Below are positions 9,530-19,948 of a DNA stretch of 64,000 nucleotides, one piece after another (position 1 is the stretch's first letter; each line of letters starts with the position of its first letter). Origin of the DNA: Saprospiraceae bacterium (GTDB lineage: Bacteria; Bacteroidota; Bacteroidia; Chitinophagales; Saprospiraceae); NCBI GenBank assembly GCA_016714765.1, contig JADKCF010000044.1:16001-80000 (forward strand), written 5' to 3'. The notes beneath the pieces are model-generated. The model saw only the letters and a list, made by a program, of their open reading frames with translations, did not search any database and had not been told where the DNA came from. The position numbers and the translations under genes are program-made.

Positions 9530-11863
9530 TTGTCAAGAATCATAATCACTATTTGGTGTTGGTCATTTTGGATAATAATATATGCTCAGCCTCCCATTTG
9601 TGGCACTGATCCTGCCATGACTTCTTTTTGTAAAGATGCATGCATCATTTGTGATATAGATGGATTCACGGGCAGAAATAACAGTAATATCACAGGACAA
9701 GCACCTCCGGGGTTTTGTACTTCATTTGCACATCATATGCAATGGATCGGATTTATTGCAGGCTCGGTGAATTTAACTCTGGAAGTTACGGTATCCAATT
9801 GTCAGCGTAATGAAGGTCTTGAAATTGGTCTTTACGAAAGTTTGGACTGCAGCAGTTTTTCAAGGATAAGTGAGTGTGATACGGATATCAGACCGGGAGA
9901 GGTGCGTATATTTAAGACCACAGTTCCTCTGGTCATAGGTCAGTACTACTATTTTGTGATGGACGGAAGTGACAATGATATTTGTGATTGGTCGATAAAA
10001 GTAACCTCCGGATCCACCAAAGTCTTGCCCCTCGAGACCGCTCCTCTAATAAATGTGCCGGATAGACTTTGTCAGGACGAGGTTTTTGACATGAGCACAC
10101 CAGGGCTTTCAGGAGCCACTTTTTACAATTGGATCATCGATGGAGTATTTCTGAAAAATGGAAAATCTGTTACTCATACCCTATCCAAACCTGGGAAATA
10201 CAATATCTGTCTAAATGCGTCCAATGTGTGTGATAATGCTCCTCAAACATGTAAAATGGTGGAAGTTTTGTCAAGACCTGTCGGACAAGTTTCACAGCAG
10301 TTGTGTTATGGAGAGTGTTACAATTTTTATGGAAAAGATTATTGTACCACAGGTGCATATGACACGTATCTCACTGCAGCTAATGGCTGTGACAGTATCT
10401 TAACTCTCAATTTGGTGGTGGATGACCGGATTACTGCCAGTAAAGAAATCAATATCTGTGAGGGAGACACTCTCGTGCTCGGTAACGGTAAATTTTTTAC
10501 ACAAGGTTCACATCAGGCTATCATAAGTAATCAGGAAGGGTGTGATATTTATTTAGATGTAGATCTGAAACTGATCATTTGTAATATAAAATCTGAAGAA
10601 AAAGTATTTGCAGTCATGTGCAATGGGGAGAATACAGGCGAAATAAAACTTGCTGTAGATGCGGGGACACCTCCATTTACTTATACAGGTTATAAAATCG
10701 AAAATCCCTCTATTACTTTTTCGGGGACTCTGAGTGATGTAGATAGCTTTATATCTATCCCTGGAGTAGATGAAGGTAATTATAATTTTACTATTGAAGA
10801 CAATTATGGCAATAGCCGTATTATCACAGTTTTTGTACCTCAGCCAGCCGTGCTGCAGTCTGTGAGTGCAACATCAGACTATAATGGACTTCAGATATCA
10901 TGCTTTGGCAAAAATGATGGTTTTTTAAAATTTAATACTAGTGGGGGGGTCGTGCCTTATACATATACTCATGTGGGTTTAAGTTCTATTGCAGACTCAT
11001 TGGGTGGCTTGCCTGCCGGCGAATACCATACTATTGTCAAAGATAAAAATGGCTGTCAAACGGCAGTTAATACTATTTTGAGTCAACCTGATTCTATCAG
11101 TTTTAAAGCCGAGTATAACCATCCCGACTGTTCAGGACCGGCGACAGGAAGTATCAAAGTTATTTCCACAAATGGGGGCATACCTCCATATACTTACTTC
11201 CTGAACGGCTTGAATGCCCCGGGAAGTCCTACTTTCAGTGACCTGGATGAGGGTGACTACACACTGACCATAAAAGATAAAAATGGATGCACATCTTCCA
11301 TCACTACAAGACTGATACCTGCAGAGATTCCGGAGATTATGGTCTTAGAAAATGATCTGACTGTAGCGCTGGGTGATAGCATCTTGCTGAAAGTCGGTTC
11401 CAATCTTACTAATCAGACCATATCCTGGACTGATGATGTATCACTGGGGTGCAAAGATTGTCTCACTACTAAGGCACTACCTGTCAATGATGCAGACTAT
11501 GAAATAACTGTTACCTCTAAGGATGGATGTGTCAGAAAAGCTTTAGTGAGGGTAAAGGTGGATAAAAAAAGAAGCTTTACTATTTCCAATGTCTTTACTC
11601 CTGATGGCAATGGTCAAAACGACAGGATTAGGTATTATGCTGGCAAGGATGTAGCACAAATTGCTTACCTGAGGATATATGACAGGTGGGGAAATTTGGT
11701 CTACCAATCCACGGATCCGTCTACCGGACTCAAGGAGGTAGATTGGACGGCTAACTTCAAAGACCAACCCCTGCAGTCAGATATTTATACATGGATCAGC
11801 CAAGTTGCTTTCATAGACGGATTCGTGACCCTATATAGCGGAAGTATGACAATCATACGGTGA
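9530..11863 (+). CDS. Surface protein with SprB-like repeats and gliding-motility-associated (T9SS type B) C-terminal domain
   Basis: The proposed start is TTG at 9530, giving a signal-like N terminus (IIITIWCWSFWIIIYAQ) and 777 residues; the frame is open upstream to 9422. The mature part is Cys-rich (CGTDPAMTSFCKDACIICD) and then has an Ig/PKD-like domain. Three SprB-type repeats follow, with PPFTYTGY (about 10670), VVPYTYTHVG (about 10950) and IPPYTYFLNG (about 11180), each ending in KDKNGC-like sequence. The protein ends in NVFTPDGNGQNDRIRYY...LRIYDRWGNLVYQS, the CHU_C/gliding-motility-associated domain that targets cargo to T9SS. It is likely exported and surface-held; an adhesin role is inferred. 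It stands alone, converging on the PBP gene. Confidence 0.85.
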   Translation: MSRIIITIWCWSFWIIIYAQPPICGTDPAMTSFCKDACIICDIDGFTGRNNSNITGQAPPGFCTSFAHHMQWIGFIAGSVNLTLEVTVSNCQRNEGLEIGLYESLDCSSFSRISECDTDIRPGEVRIFKTTVPLVIGQYYYFVMDGSDNDICDWSIKVTSGSTKVLPLETAPLINVPDRLCQDEVFDMSTPGLSGATFYNWIIDGVFLKNGKSVTHTLSKPGKYNICLNASNVCDNAPQTCKMVEVLSRPVGQVSQQLCYGECYNFYGKDYCTTGAYDTYLTAANGCDSILTLNLVVDDRITASKEINICEGDTLVLGNGKFFTQGSHQAIISNQEGCDIYLDVDLKLIICNIKSEEKVFAVMCNGENTGEIKLAVDAGTPPFTYTGYKIENPSITFSGTLSDVDSFISIPGVDEGNYNFTIEDNYGNSRIITVFVPQPAVLQSVSATSDYNGLQISCFGKNDGFLKFNTSGGVVPYTYTHVGLSSIADSLGGLPAGEYHTIVKDKNGCQTAVNTILSQPDSISFKAEYNHPDCSGPATGSIKVISTNGGIPPYTYFLNGLNAPGSPTFSDLDEGDYTLTIKDKNGCTSSITTRLIPAEIPEIMVLENDLTVALGDSILLKVGSNLTNQTISWTDDVSLGCKDCLTTKALPVNDADYEITVTSKDGCVRKALVRVKVDKKRSFTISNVFTPDGNGQNDRIRYYAGKDVAQIAYLRIYDRWGNLVYQSTDPSTGLKEVDWTANFKDQPLQSDIYTWISQVAFIDGFVTLYSGSMTIIR

Positions 11864-11900
11864 AATGATAAATGACTGCGCCTTTGTTTAAACAATAAAA

Positions 11901-14381
11901 TTAAAACTCTTCGTCGAAGTCAGATGTCTTTTTTGGGTTATTTTCTTCGGTACTTTCTGTAGCAGCATTCTCGTATTTACTACAATCTATTTCAATCATA
12001 TCTTCTTCCGGACGCATAAATACCGCATTTTTCCCAAACCCAAGTCTATTATCCCCTTCTATTTTTAATAAGAATTTTTCGAAAAATGGTCTGGCCATCA
12101 CTGCTCCCTGACCATCTGCCAATGTATTGAAACGGATGAATTCCTGATCTCCACCTACCCATGTAGATATTACAATTTCAGGGGTGAACCCCACAAACCA
12201 ACCATCTTTATAATCGTTGGTAGTACCTGTCTTTCCCGCGACTTCGAATTTCTTAAACTTGGGCTGAATGATGCTGGCGACATACTTGAGCATATCCACA
12301 ATGACATAATTGTATGCCGGGTTGATTGCTTTTTTTTGCTCCGGTACTGAAGTATAAATGACTCTTCCATTTTTATCTTCGATCCTGGTGACAAATATGG
12401 GTTTGGTGACTACGCCATCATTGGCAAATGCAGTATATGCCGTAGCCATATCCATTGCTGACAGCTCTGGTGTACCCAGGCAAATAGATGGGAAGTCAGG
12501 AATTTTATTTTTGTCAATTCCAAGATTGCCAACTAGATTTTTTACACTTTGCACGTTGCCGATTTCTTTCATCAGAAATACAGAAACTGAATTTTTTGAT
12601 TCTTTGAGGGCTTGTCTGAGTGTAAAAGATTGGCCGGAAAATTTACTATCGGAGTTGCCCGGGCACCATGTACTCGAAAGGTTAAAGTTGGGGTCATGGG
12701 CCTGTATACATTGTTTTACGTCTTGTACCTTATAACAAGGTGACATGGCATTTTCTATAATGGCTGTGGAATATATAAATGGTTTGAAAGTCGATCCCAC
12801 TTGTCTGTTTGAGTTGACGTGATCGTACTGAAAGTATTTGTGACCGACACCTCCAACCCATGCCAGGATATTGCCGGTAAGCGGATCTACTGCTACGGAA
12901 CCAATCTGCATGTGCTGCAAATGATATTTGATGGAGTCCATCGGTGTCATTTCTACGACTTTCTCACCAAATTCATTATAGGCAAAAACTCTCATCTTTG
13001 TTTTGGTATTGAATGAAGTGTTGACCGCTTTCTGCATTTTATTCCATTGTGATTTCAGTACAGACCAGTACTTACTATTCATGACAGTTTTACATTTTTC
13101 GTATTCTTCGCTTGTAATAGTTTTGTTTTTAACCAATTTTTTTAGATGACCGGGACTTTCACTTTCTTCAAACATTCTGAATACATCATTGTCATTGAGG
13201 GTAATATTGTCTAGATTGTTGGCTATATCACTAAATACTTGTGTCAGAAATCTTGTACGGATCAATTTGTATCTGTCAGAATCCTTCATCATTTGAATCA
13301 GTTGTTTTTTTCTCCCTTCCAGCTTTTCTTTATCAGCTTTGTACGACATAAAGTCTTTTCCTTTCCACCTCTCAAAGTATTTGGCCTGTAACTGCGACAT
13401 ATGCTCAAACATAGCTTGTTCGGCATATTTTTGTATTCTGGTGTCTATAGTGGTATAAATCCTGAGTCCGTCTACGTATGGATTATATTTCGAACCGTCC
13501 GGTTTTCTGTACTTTTCGTCTTCAAGGGTAGTTTTGAGCCACTTAGTGAGTTCCGCCCGAAAGTAGGGTGCAATACCGTCGTAGTGGACTTCTCTTTTGA
13601 AATTGTCAAGGTTGATTGCCTGAACTCTTTTGTTGAGATATGTTTCCTCTGACAGATACCCGTTTCTGACCATTTGCTTTAGTACCACTGAGCGTCGGTT
13701 CATGCTATTTTGAGGGTTGATTTTGGGATTGAAAACACGTGGATTTTTTAGCATGCCTATAAGGACAGCAGCTTCTTCGATCTCCAAATTTTTCTGATCC
13801 TTTCCAAAATAAGTTTTAGAGGCTGCCCCTATACCTACAGCATCGTACAGAAAGTCACTTTTATTGAGGTACATGGCCAATATCTCTTCTTTGGTATATC
13901 GTTTTTCGAACTCAATAGCAATGACCCACTCTTTTAGTTTTTGCCATACTCTCTTGATAAAAGTCGGAGATCTCTGAGTAAAAAACAGCTTTGCCAATTG
14001 CTGGGTGATCGTACTGGCGCCTCCCTTTTTACCAAGAAAAAAAATGGCTCTGGCCGTACCGCGTACATCTATGCCGCAATGATTGAAAAATCGCTCATCT
14101 TCAGTAGCTATGAGTGCCTGTATGAGTTTTGGATTGATGTCCTTATAGTTGAGCCATTCCCGGTTGTATTTGAAAATTTTACCAAAAACCTGATTGTCAG
14201 AAGAAATAAACTGGGAGGCAATCTCATAATTTGGATTTTCTAATTCTTCTGTATCAGGCAGCAATGCTTTGGAAATATAGAAAAATAAAAGGCTAATGAG
14301 GATAATGCCTGCCAGAAGTGCGTATAAGGTCAATCTGAAAGACCGGCTACCGAAAAAGGATGTTGATGTTGTTTTGGACAT
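11901..14381 (-). CDS. Bifunctional penicillin-binding protein 1A (transglycosylase/transpeptidase)
   Basis: The 826-residue class A PBP polymerises and cross-links peptidoglycan. One N-terminal membrane helix (LYALLAGIILISLLFFYIS) is followed by the GT51 domain with ATEDERFFNHCGID and GGASTITQQLAKL. The transpeptidase domain has GSTFKPFIYS (SxxK), SKNSVSV (SxN) and AGKTGTTNDYKDGWFVG (KTG). An acidic, disordered tail ends the protein. The start at 14381 (MSKTTSTSFF) is preferred over an in-frame ATG at 14471, because a -7 promoter element lies between them at 14408-14415. It is transcribed alone, downstream of mutS2 on the same strand. Confidence 0.93.
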   Translation of the reverse strand: MSKTTSTSFFGSRSFRLTLYALLAGIILISLLFFYISKALLPDTEELENPNYEIASQFISSDNQVFGKIFKYNREWLNYKDINPKLIQALIATEDERFFNHCGIDVRGTARAIFFLGKKGGASTITQQLAKLFFTQRSPTFIKRVWQKLKEWVIAIEFEKRYTKEEILAMYLNKSDFLYDAVGIGAASKTYFGKDQKNLEIEEAAVLIGMLKNPRVFNPKINPQNSMNRRSVVLKQMVRNGYLSEETYLNKRVQAINLDNFKREVHYDGIAPYFRAELTKWLKTTLEDEKYRKPDGSKYNPYVDGLRIYTTIDTRIQKYAEQAMFEHMSQLQAKYFERWKGKDFMSYKADKEKLEGRKKQLIQMMKDSDRYKLIRTRFLTQVFSDIANNLDNITLNDNDVFRMFEESESPGHLKKLVKNKTITSEEYEKCKTVMNSKYWSVLKSQWNKMQKAVNTSFNTKTKMRVFAYNEFGEKVVEMTPMDSIKYHLQHMQIGSVAVDPLTGNILAWVGGVGHKYFQYDHVNSNRQVGSTFKPFIYSTAIIENAMSPCYKVQDVKQCIQAHDPNFNLSSTWCPGNSDSKFSGQSFTLRQALKESKNSVSVFLMKEIGNVQSVKNLVGNLGIDKNKIPDFPSICLGTPELSAMDMATAYTAFANDGVVTKPIFVTRIEDKNGRVIYTSVPEQKKAINPAYNYVIVDMLKYVASIIQPKFKKFEVAGKTGTTNDYKDGWFVGFTPEIVISTWVGGDQEFIRFNTLADGQGAVMARPFFEKFLLKIEGDNRLGFGKNAVFMRPEEDMIEIDCSKYENAATESTEENNPKKTSDFDEEF

Positions 14382-14407
14382 GATAATAATATACTGAAAT
14401 AACGATG

Positions 14408-14415
14408 CAAAGATA
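14408..14415 (-). promoter_or_regulatory. -7 element (TATCTTTG) for the PBP1A gene
   Basis: It reads TATCTTTG on the minus strand, 27 bases before the chosen ATG at 14381. No -33 TTG at the usual distance is obvious. Confidence 0.5.
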
Positions 14416-14562
14416 TTAAATATTTTGTTGATTTGTATGGATTTGTGCAGAAGACAGATACAATCCTGCACTGAAACTTTCTTAATTCAATTTATGTAAG
14501 AAGCTGTTCTTTTATTACAACAGAAATGGGTCTGGTCTGACTGAAGGGTTTGCTATAGTTGT

Positions 14563-16947
14563 TTAAAATCTGACCATAGTAACGCCTTCACCACCCTGAT
14601 CCGGTTCTGGATGCCAGACTTCTTTTACATCTTTGTACTGTTTGAGAAGTTTTTTAACCTCATTTCTTAAAACACCAGTTCCCACACCATGAATGATTTT
14701 CAACTCGTATGCATTATGCAACAAAGCATTATCCATAAAATTCTGGAGCATGTTTAATGCATCGCTTTTGGTATACTCTCTGATATCTATTCTGGTTTCA
14801 GATCTGTCACCCTGAGAAATACTGGTCTGTACACTCTTTTTCGATCGAATGTCAATAGGTTCTTTTACTGCTACCAGGTCGATAAGGGGTACCTTAAGTT
14901 TTATAAAACCCATCTGAATTTCAGCAGAGTTTTTATCTATACTCAGGATTTCACCGCTGCTTGTGCCATTACGCATTCTGGCGAAAGCACCTACCTGTAA
15001 TTTCTCCGTACCTGTAGCCTGGATTTCTTGTGCAAAAACTTCCATCTTCAGGCTTTCCAGCTCGCGGAGAGCATCTTCTTGTTTTTTCTTGAGTGCTACT
15101 GAGGCTTGTAAGGCTTTTTCTTCATCTTTAGAGTGCTTGATTTCTTTAAGTATTTTCTGCATCTCTTTATTTTGGTCCATGACGGAGACGGCCATCTGCT
15201 CTTTCGCTTGTAGTTTTATCTTTTTACGCTTTATATCCAGATCATCGTTCATCTGCTCATAGGATTTAATGAGGCGATCCAGACGGTCCTGCTTTTCTAT
15301 CAGGGTCATGAGCTTATCTTCGTACTCTTTTTTTTCTGCCATCAGGGTGATAAGCATATCATCGATGGCTTTTTCGTTTTTGCCTGTTTTGTGCTGAGCG
15401 TATTTTACAATGTGGTGATCAAGGCCTATTTTTTCGGCAATTTCATAAGCAAAAGAGCTGCCAGGCTTGCCTACATGCATTCTGAAGGTAGGTAATAGGT
15501 GCAGCTTATCAAATTCCATTGAACCATTGACTATACCCGGTGCTTTAAATGCGTAGAATTTGAGATTGGAATAATGGGTAGTAATAACGGCAAAGGCTTT
15601 TTTATGATTGAGATCATGGAGGATGGCTTCTGCTATTGCTCCACCTATTTTAGGATCTGTACCAGAGCCAAATTCATCAATCAGTATCAGAGATTGTTTG
15701 TCTGCTTCTTCCGTGGTGATGCGCATATTTCGCAGGTGGGAAGAATAGGTGCTCAGGTCATCCTCGAGGGACTGCTGGTCTCCGATATCCACAAACATTT
15801 TATCAAAGATACCAAAACGGGAATTTTCATCTGCCGGCACCAGCATACCGGACTGAAGCATGATCTGAATTAAACCCACAGATTTTAGTGCTACCGATTT
15901 TCCTCCCGCATTAGGCCCACTGAGTACCAGTATTCGGTTGTTGCCATGCAACTCAAGGTCAAAGGGGATCACAGGCACAGAAGAAGCTTCATTTTTTAGC
16001 ACCAGAACAGGATTGTAAGCTGTTTTAAAACAGAATACCGGTTTTTGCTGCAGGTATGGTTTTCCTGCATTGATCCGATATGCAAATTTGGCCTTTGCCC
16101 TGATGGTATCTATTCTCACTAGAGTGTGTTGTACCACCAAAAGGCTATCAGCATAAGGTCTTATAAAAGCACAAAGTGCTCTGAGTATTTTATAAATTTC
16201 ATGTCGGCGTTCGGCATACAGGTTGTAAACCTCATGGTTGATGCTGATTACTTTTTCGGGCTCTATGTACACAGTCTTTCCTGTGGCAGATTCATCATGG
16301 ATGATGCCGGGTATCTTTCTTTTGTGCTCGGCGGCTACTGTAAGTACTCTGCGGCCATTGCGGAGACTCTCCAGAGTATCTACGAGATATCCTTTACTTT
16401 TAAGGACTTCGAGTTCATTGACAAAAATTTTATCCAGCTCCCGCTCTTTTGATTTGATCTGCTTTGAAATTTTGAGGAGTTCTTCTGAAGCATTTGGCCT
16501 TACATCTCCTTCTTCGTCCAGTACACGATCTATTTCATTGGTGAGTGACTTGTCTATGATGATGTGGGAGACCAGCTCACTGAGCAGTGGATTGAACTTT
16601 GTTTTTTCAGGATCGGTAAAATATTTGGTCAGCTCTAGTCCGATGGACACTATTCTGTATATGTTCCTTATGCTGTCAATATCGAGTACATATCCTTCCT
16701 TTCTTACGAGTTGTACATCTCCTGTGATGGATTCAAAATGTGATATAGGCAGGTGTTCTCCTCTTTCGATTGCTTTTTTGTATTCATCTACTTCATTGAT
16801 TAGACGATCTATTCTGGTCAGATCATTCAATATTTCAATTTGGTCAAAATATTCTTTTGACATGGCAGAGAGGCATTCGGTTTTTATATACTCGATGATT
16901 TTTGAAAACTCGAGCTTTTCTTTGATGTCTTTTGGATAAAGAAACAT
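14563..16947 (-). CDS. mutS2: MutS2 family protein (ribosome rescue/anti-recombination ATPase)
   Basis: The 794-residue protein has the MutS2 layout: a core/lever helical region, then the ABC-type ATPase with Walker A GPNAGGKS and Walker B LILIDEFGSGTDP. A long coiled coil (about residues 515-640) and a C-terminal Smr nuclease domain (LKIIHGVGTGVLRNEV) follow. MutS2 binds branched DNA and, in Firmicutes, also collided ribosomes; the Smr domain nicks nucleic acid. The start MFLYPKDIKEKLEF at 16947 is preferred, since a -7 element sits at 16969-16976, inside the longer frame that begins at 16992. The gene is divergent from miaB. Confidence 0.93.
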   Translation of the reverse strand: MFLYPKDIKEKLEFSKIIEYIKTECLSAMSKEYFDQIEILNDLTRIDRLINEVDEYKKAIERGEHLPISHFESITGDVQLVRKEGYVLDIDSIRNIYRIVSIGLELTKYFTDPEKTKFNPLLSELVSHIIIDKSLTNEIDRVLDEEGDVRPNASEELLKISKQIKSKERELDKIFVNELEVLKSKGYLVDTLESLRNGRRVLTVAAEHKRKIPGIIHDESATGKTVYIEPEKVISINHEVYNLYAERRHEIYKILRALCAFIRPYADSLLVVQHTLVRIDTIRAKAKFAYRINAGKPYLQQKPVFCFKTAYNPVLVLKNEASSVPVIPFDLELHGNNRILVLSGPNAGGKSVALKSVGLIQIMLQSGMLVPADENSRFGIFDKMFVDIGDQQSLEDDLSTYSSHLRNMRITTEEADKQSLILIDEFGSGTDPKIGGAIAEAILHDLNHKKAFAVITTHYSNLKFYAFKAPGIVNGSMEFDKLHLLPTFRMHVGKPGSSFAYEIAEKIGLDHHIVKYAQHKTGKNEKAIDDMLITLMAEKKEYEDKLMTLIEKQDRLDRLIKSYEQMNDDLDIKRKKIKLQAKEQMAVSVMDQNKEMQKILKEIKHSKDEEKALQASVALKKKQEDALRELESLKMEVFAQEIQATGTEKLQVGAFARMRNGTSSGEILSIDKNSAEIQMGFIKLKVPLIDLVAVKEPIDIRSKKSVQTSISQGDRSETRIDIREYTKSDALNMLQNFMDNALLHNAYELKIIHGVGTGVLRNEVKKLLKQYKDVKEVWHPEPDQGGEGVTMVRF

Positions 16948-16968
16948 GGAGATTATGGATATAGGGTG

Positions 16969-16976
16969 CAAAATTA
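16969..16976 (-). promoter_or_regulatory. -7 element (TAATTTTG) for mutS2
   Basis: It lies on the minus strand 21 bases before the ATG at 16947 and fixes the start choice. A -33 match at good spacing was not found. Confidence 0.5.
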
Positions 16977-17059
16977 AACAATTTGTCCACAAAAAGGACA
17001 GTAATAAAAGATATGATTTTATATTATAATAAACAATATAAGTGATTTATCCTGCCATT

Positions 17060-17092
17060 TTGTCATACGTGAAATATAATTATGTATTTTTG
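17060..17092 (+). promoter_or_regulatory. Promoter of miaB (TTG-N22-TATTTTTG)
   Basis: TTG at 17060-17062 and TATTTTTG at 17085-17092 fit the Bacteroidota -33/-7 pattern. The start codon is 22 bases downstream. Confidence 0.55.
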
Positions 17093-17114
17093 CCTTCCAA
17101 ATTGATATTACAGT

Positions 17115-18548
17115 ATGTACGACGACAATGTGACCCTCTCCGGCGTGAAAAAAGAAATAGACGAATCCAGACAAGGCCAGGTTTTATATTTTGACCAACC
17201 GGACTCAGGACAGAAGCGTTTTTATATAGAATCATATGGTTGTGCTATGAATTTCAGTGACTCTGAGATAGTGGCATCTATACTTGCAGGAGAAGGATAT
17301 GGCCCTACAAGAGATATGGAAACGGCAGATCTGATTCTTGTCAATACATGTTCCATCCGAGAGAAAGCAGAAGATACCGTCAGGAACAGACTAAATGTAT
17401 TCAATCAGTTAAAAAAGAAAAAACCTGACCTGCTCATAGGAGTTCTGGGGTGTATGGCTGAGCGACTGAAAGCCAAGCTCCTGGAGCAGGAAAAACTTGT
17501 AGATATAGTCGTCGGCCCTGATGCATACAGAGACTTGCCCAATTTACTGGTTAAAGCAGATGACGGCCAAAAAGGCATTAATGTATTGTTGTCAAGAGAA
17601 GAAACATATGCGGATATTTCACCACTAAGATTGGATAGCAACGGTATTGTAGCTTTCATTTCTATTATGCGGGGGTGTGACAATATGTGTTCATTTTGTG
17701 TAGTGCCATTTACGAGAGGCAGAGAGAGAAGCAGAGATACTTTTTCAATAGTGGCAGAAGCCAGGGATTTGTATGACCGAGGTTTCAGAGAGGTCACTTT
17801 GCTGGGCCAGAATGTGGACTCTTATAAGTGGGCCAGCCCGGATGGCGAAATACATGTCAATTTTGCTCAGTTGCTGGAAAGAGTAGCTCAGGTACATCCA
17901 GATTTGCGAATAAGGTTTTCGACTTCACACCCAAAGGATATAACAGATGAAGTGTTGTATACAATGGCCAGGTACGAAAATATTTGTAAATATATTCACT
18001 TGCCGGTCCAATCCGGCAACAGTCGTATACTGGACCTGATGAACAGGACTTATGACAGGGATTGGTATATGGAGCGCATAACGTCTATCTATCGTATCAT
18101 GCCTGACTGTGCTATATCTTCTGATATGATTGCGGGGTTTTGTACAGAAACTGAAGCTGAGCATCAGGACACCATCAGTATGATAAAATACGCCAGATAC
18201 AGCATGTCTTACATGTTTTTCTACTCTGAAAGGCCGGGTACGCTGGCTGCTAAAAAATTGCTTGACGATATACCTTTAGAGATTAAGAAAAGGCGACTGC
18301 AGGAGATCGTTGACACTCAGGTAAATATGTCTCTTGAGGTCAACCTGCTGGATGTGGGCAAAGTGTTTAAGGTATTGATAGAAGGGGATAGTAAACGTTC
18401 AGATATGGAGTTTAAGGGAAGAAACAGTCAAAATAAAATGATCAATTTCCCTAAAAAGGAAGGCTTAAGGGCAGGCGAATATACCTGGGTGAAAGTAACT
18501 AGTGCTACTTCAGGCTCGCTCAGAGGAATGATAGTAGATGAATCATAA
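17115..18548 (+). CDS. miaB: tRNA-2-methylthio-N6-dimethylallyladenosine synthase MiaB
   Basis: The 477-residue radical-SAM methylthiotransferase makes ms2i6A37 in tRNAs that read UNN codons. The N-terminal UPF0004 domain has the Cys of ESYGCAMNFSDSE, VNTCSIREKAED and GVLGCMAERLK for the auxiliary cluster. The radical-SAM CxxxCxxC is in MRGCDNMCSFCVVPFTRGRE (about residue 188). A C-terminal TRAM domain binds RNA (KVFKVLIEGDSKRSDMEFKG). Length is as expected for the family. It is followed at 112 bases by the sigma-54 activator, a pairing seen in other Bacteroidota. Confidence 0.95.
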   Translation: MYDDNVTLSGVKKEIDESRQGQVLYFDQPDSGQKRFYIESYGCAMNFSDSEIVASILAGEGYGPTRDMETADLILVNTCSIREKAEDTVRNRLNVFNQLKKKKPDLLIGVLGCMAERLKAKLLEQEKLVDIVVGPDAYRDLPNLLVKADDGQKGINVLLSREETYADISPLRLDSNGIVAFISIMRGCDNMCSFCVVPFTRGRERSRDTFSIVAEARDLYDRGFREVTLLGQNVDSYKWASPDGEIHVNFAQLLERVAQVHPDLRIRFSTSHPKDITDEVLYTMARYENICKYIHLPVQSGNSRILDLMNRTYDRDWYMERITSIYRIMPDCAISSDMIAGFCTETEAEHQDTISMIKYARYSMSYMFFYSERPGTLAAKKLLDDIPLEIKKRRLQEIVDTQVNMSLEVNLLDVGKVFKVLIEGDSKRSDMEFKGRNSQNKMINFPKKEGLRAGEYTWVKVTSATSGSLRGMIVDES

Positions 18549-18660
18549 TGGGTTTGTAAGTGGTCAAGATCGTACGTACATTATGGTCAGACCATGAAAT
18601 AACGCGATATTCGCATATTTAGGGGAACTAAATAATATTGAATTAATAAAATAGTAAAGA

Positions 18661-19932
18661 TTGAATATCCAGGGAGTAAAACAAAGATTCGGAATCATTG
18701 GTAAGTCGCCTTTACTGGAACGTGCACTGAATACTGCTATCAGGGTGGCAACGACAGACTTGTCCGTATTGATACAGGGTGAAAGTGGTGTCGGAAAAGA
18801 AGTATTCAGCCGCATCATACATGAGCTATCTATCCGTAAACACAATAATTTTATAGCAATCAATTGTGGGGCGATACCTGCCGGAACCATCAATTCAGAA
18901 CTTTTTGGTCATGAAAAAGGCTCTTTTACAGGAGCTGTAACCGAGCGCAAGGGATACTTCGAAACGGTCAATGGTGGTACGATTTTTTTAGATGAGATCG
19001 GTGAGATGCCTCTGGATACTCAGGCATATCTGCTCAGAATATTAGAGAGTGGCGAGTTTTTAAGGGTAGGTTCTTCCAAAGTACTGAATACTGATGTACG
19101 TGTCATCGCAGCCACCAATGTAAATCTTGAAGAAAAAATTCATTCCAATAAGTTTAGGGAAGACTTGTATTACCGACTTAATACTGTTCCGATCAAAGTA
19201 CCTGCCCTGCACGAGAGGAGAGAAGATATATACATGCTTTTCAGGAAGTTTTCGGGTGATTTTGCTGAAAAATACAGGTCTGATTCCATCACCCTCACTT
19301 CGGATGCCAAGGCGATGATAGAAAACTATAGGTGGCCGGGCAATATACGTGAGCTAAAAAACATGGTGGAGCAGCTGAGTGTACTATCCGAAATAAAAGA
19401 AGTCGATGTCGATCATCTGGTCGATCTGGTACTCACATCAAGAGCAGGCTACTGCCTAGCGCTGGCATAAAAGGGCCGGATGCTGATTCTGGATTTTACG
19501 AAAGGGAAATTCTCTTTAAGTTTTGCTGGAAATGAAAAGGATCTGAGTGACTTGAAGTCACTGATTTATGAGTTGGTCAGAGCCAATGATCTCACATTGC
19601 CGGATGTAGCAGCGCTTAAAAATAAAACTGGATTTGCTGCAGAGCATATTTTTAAAAAATCTTTTGATCGGGTAGGAGCAGAGCTCAGAGATGAAGCTTA
19701 TGCGGGCTATGATGATTCCAGACCGATCATACTGCAGAATAAAAATCAGATGGGCGGCTTTCAGGAGTCAGAAGATGTAGAAGCCATCCTTTCTATAGAG
19801 GAAATGGAAAAAGACATGATCAGAAAAGCATTGAAGAAATTTAACAACAGACGCAAAGACGCTGCAGATGAACTAGGTATTTCAGAGAGAACCTTGTATC
19901 GCAAAATAAAGGAGTACAATATCCCGGACTAA
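18661..19932 (+). CDS. Sigma-54-dependent transcriptional activator without receiver domain (frameshifted)
   Basis: The AAA+ domain starts almost at once (start TTG 18661): Walker A GESGVGKE and GSFTGA, the sigma-54 contact loop. Walker B is GTIFLDEIGEMP, and an R-finger region follows. The C terminus is a Fis-type helix-turn-helix (RRKDAADELGISERTLYRKI). The frame closes at a TAA (19468-19470). The linker peptide LLPSAGIKGPDADSGFYERE is found in another phase (19449 onward), and the Fis part then resumes in the first phase. Three one-base losses (about 19440, 19517 and 19533) explain this, and restoring them gives 424 residues, the family length. There is no N-terminal sensor domain, so control must come from elsewhere. 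Confidence 0.85.
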
Positions 19933-19948
19933 TCCCAAAATAATATCA

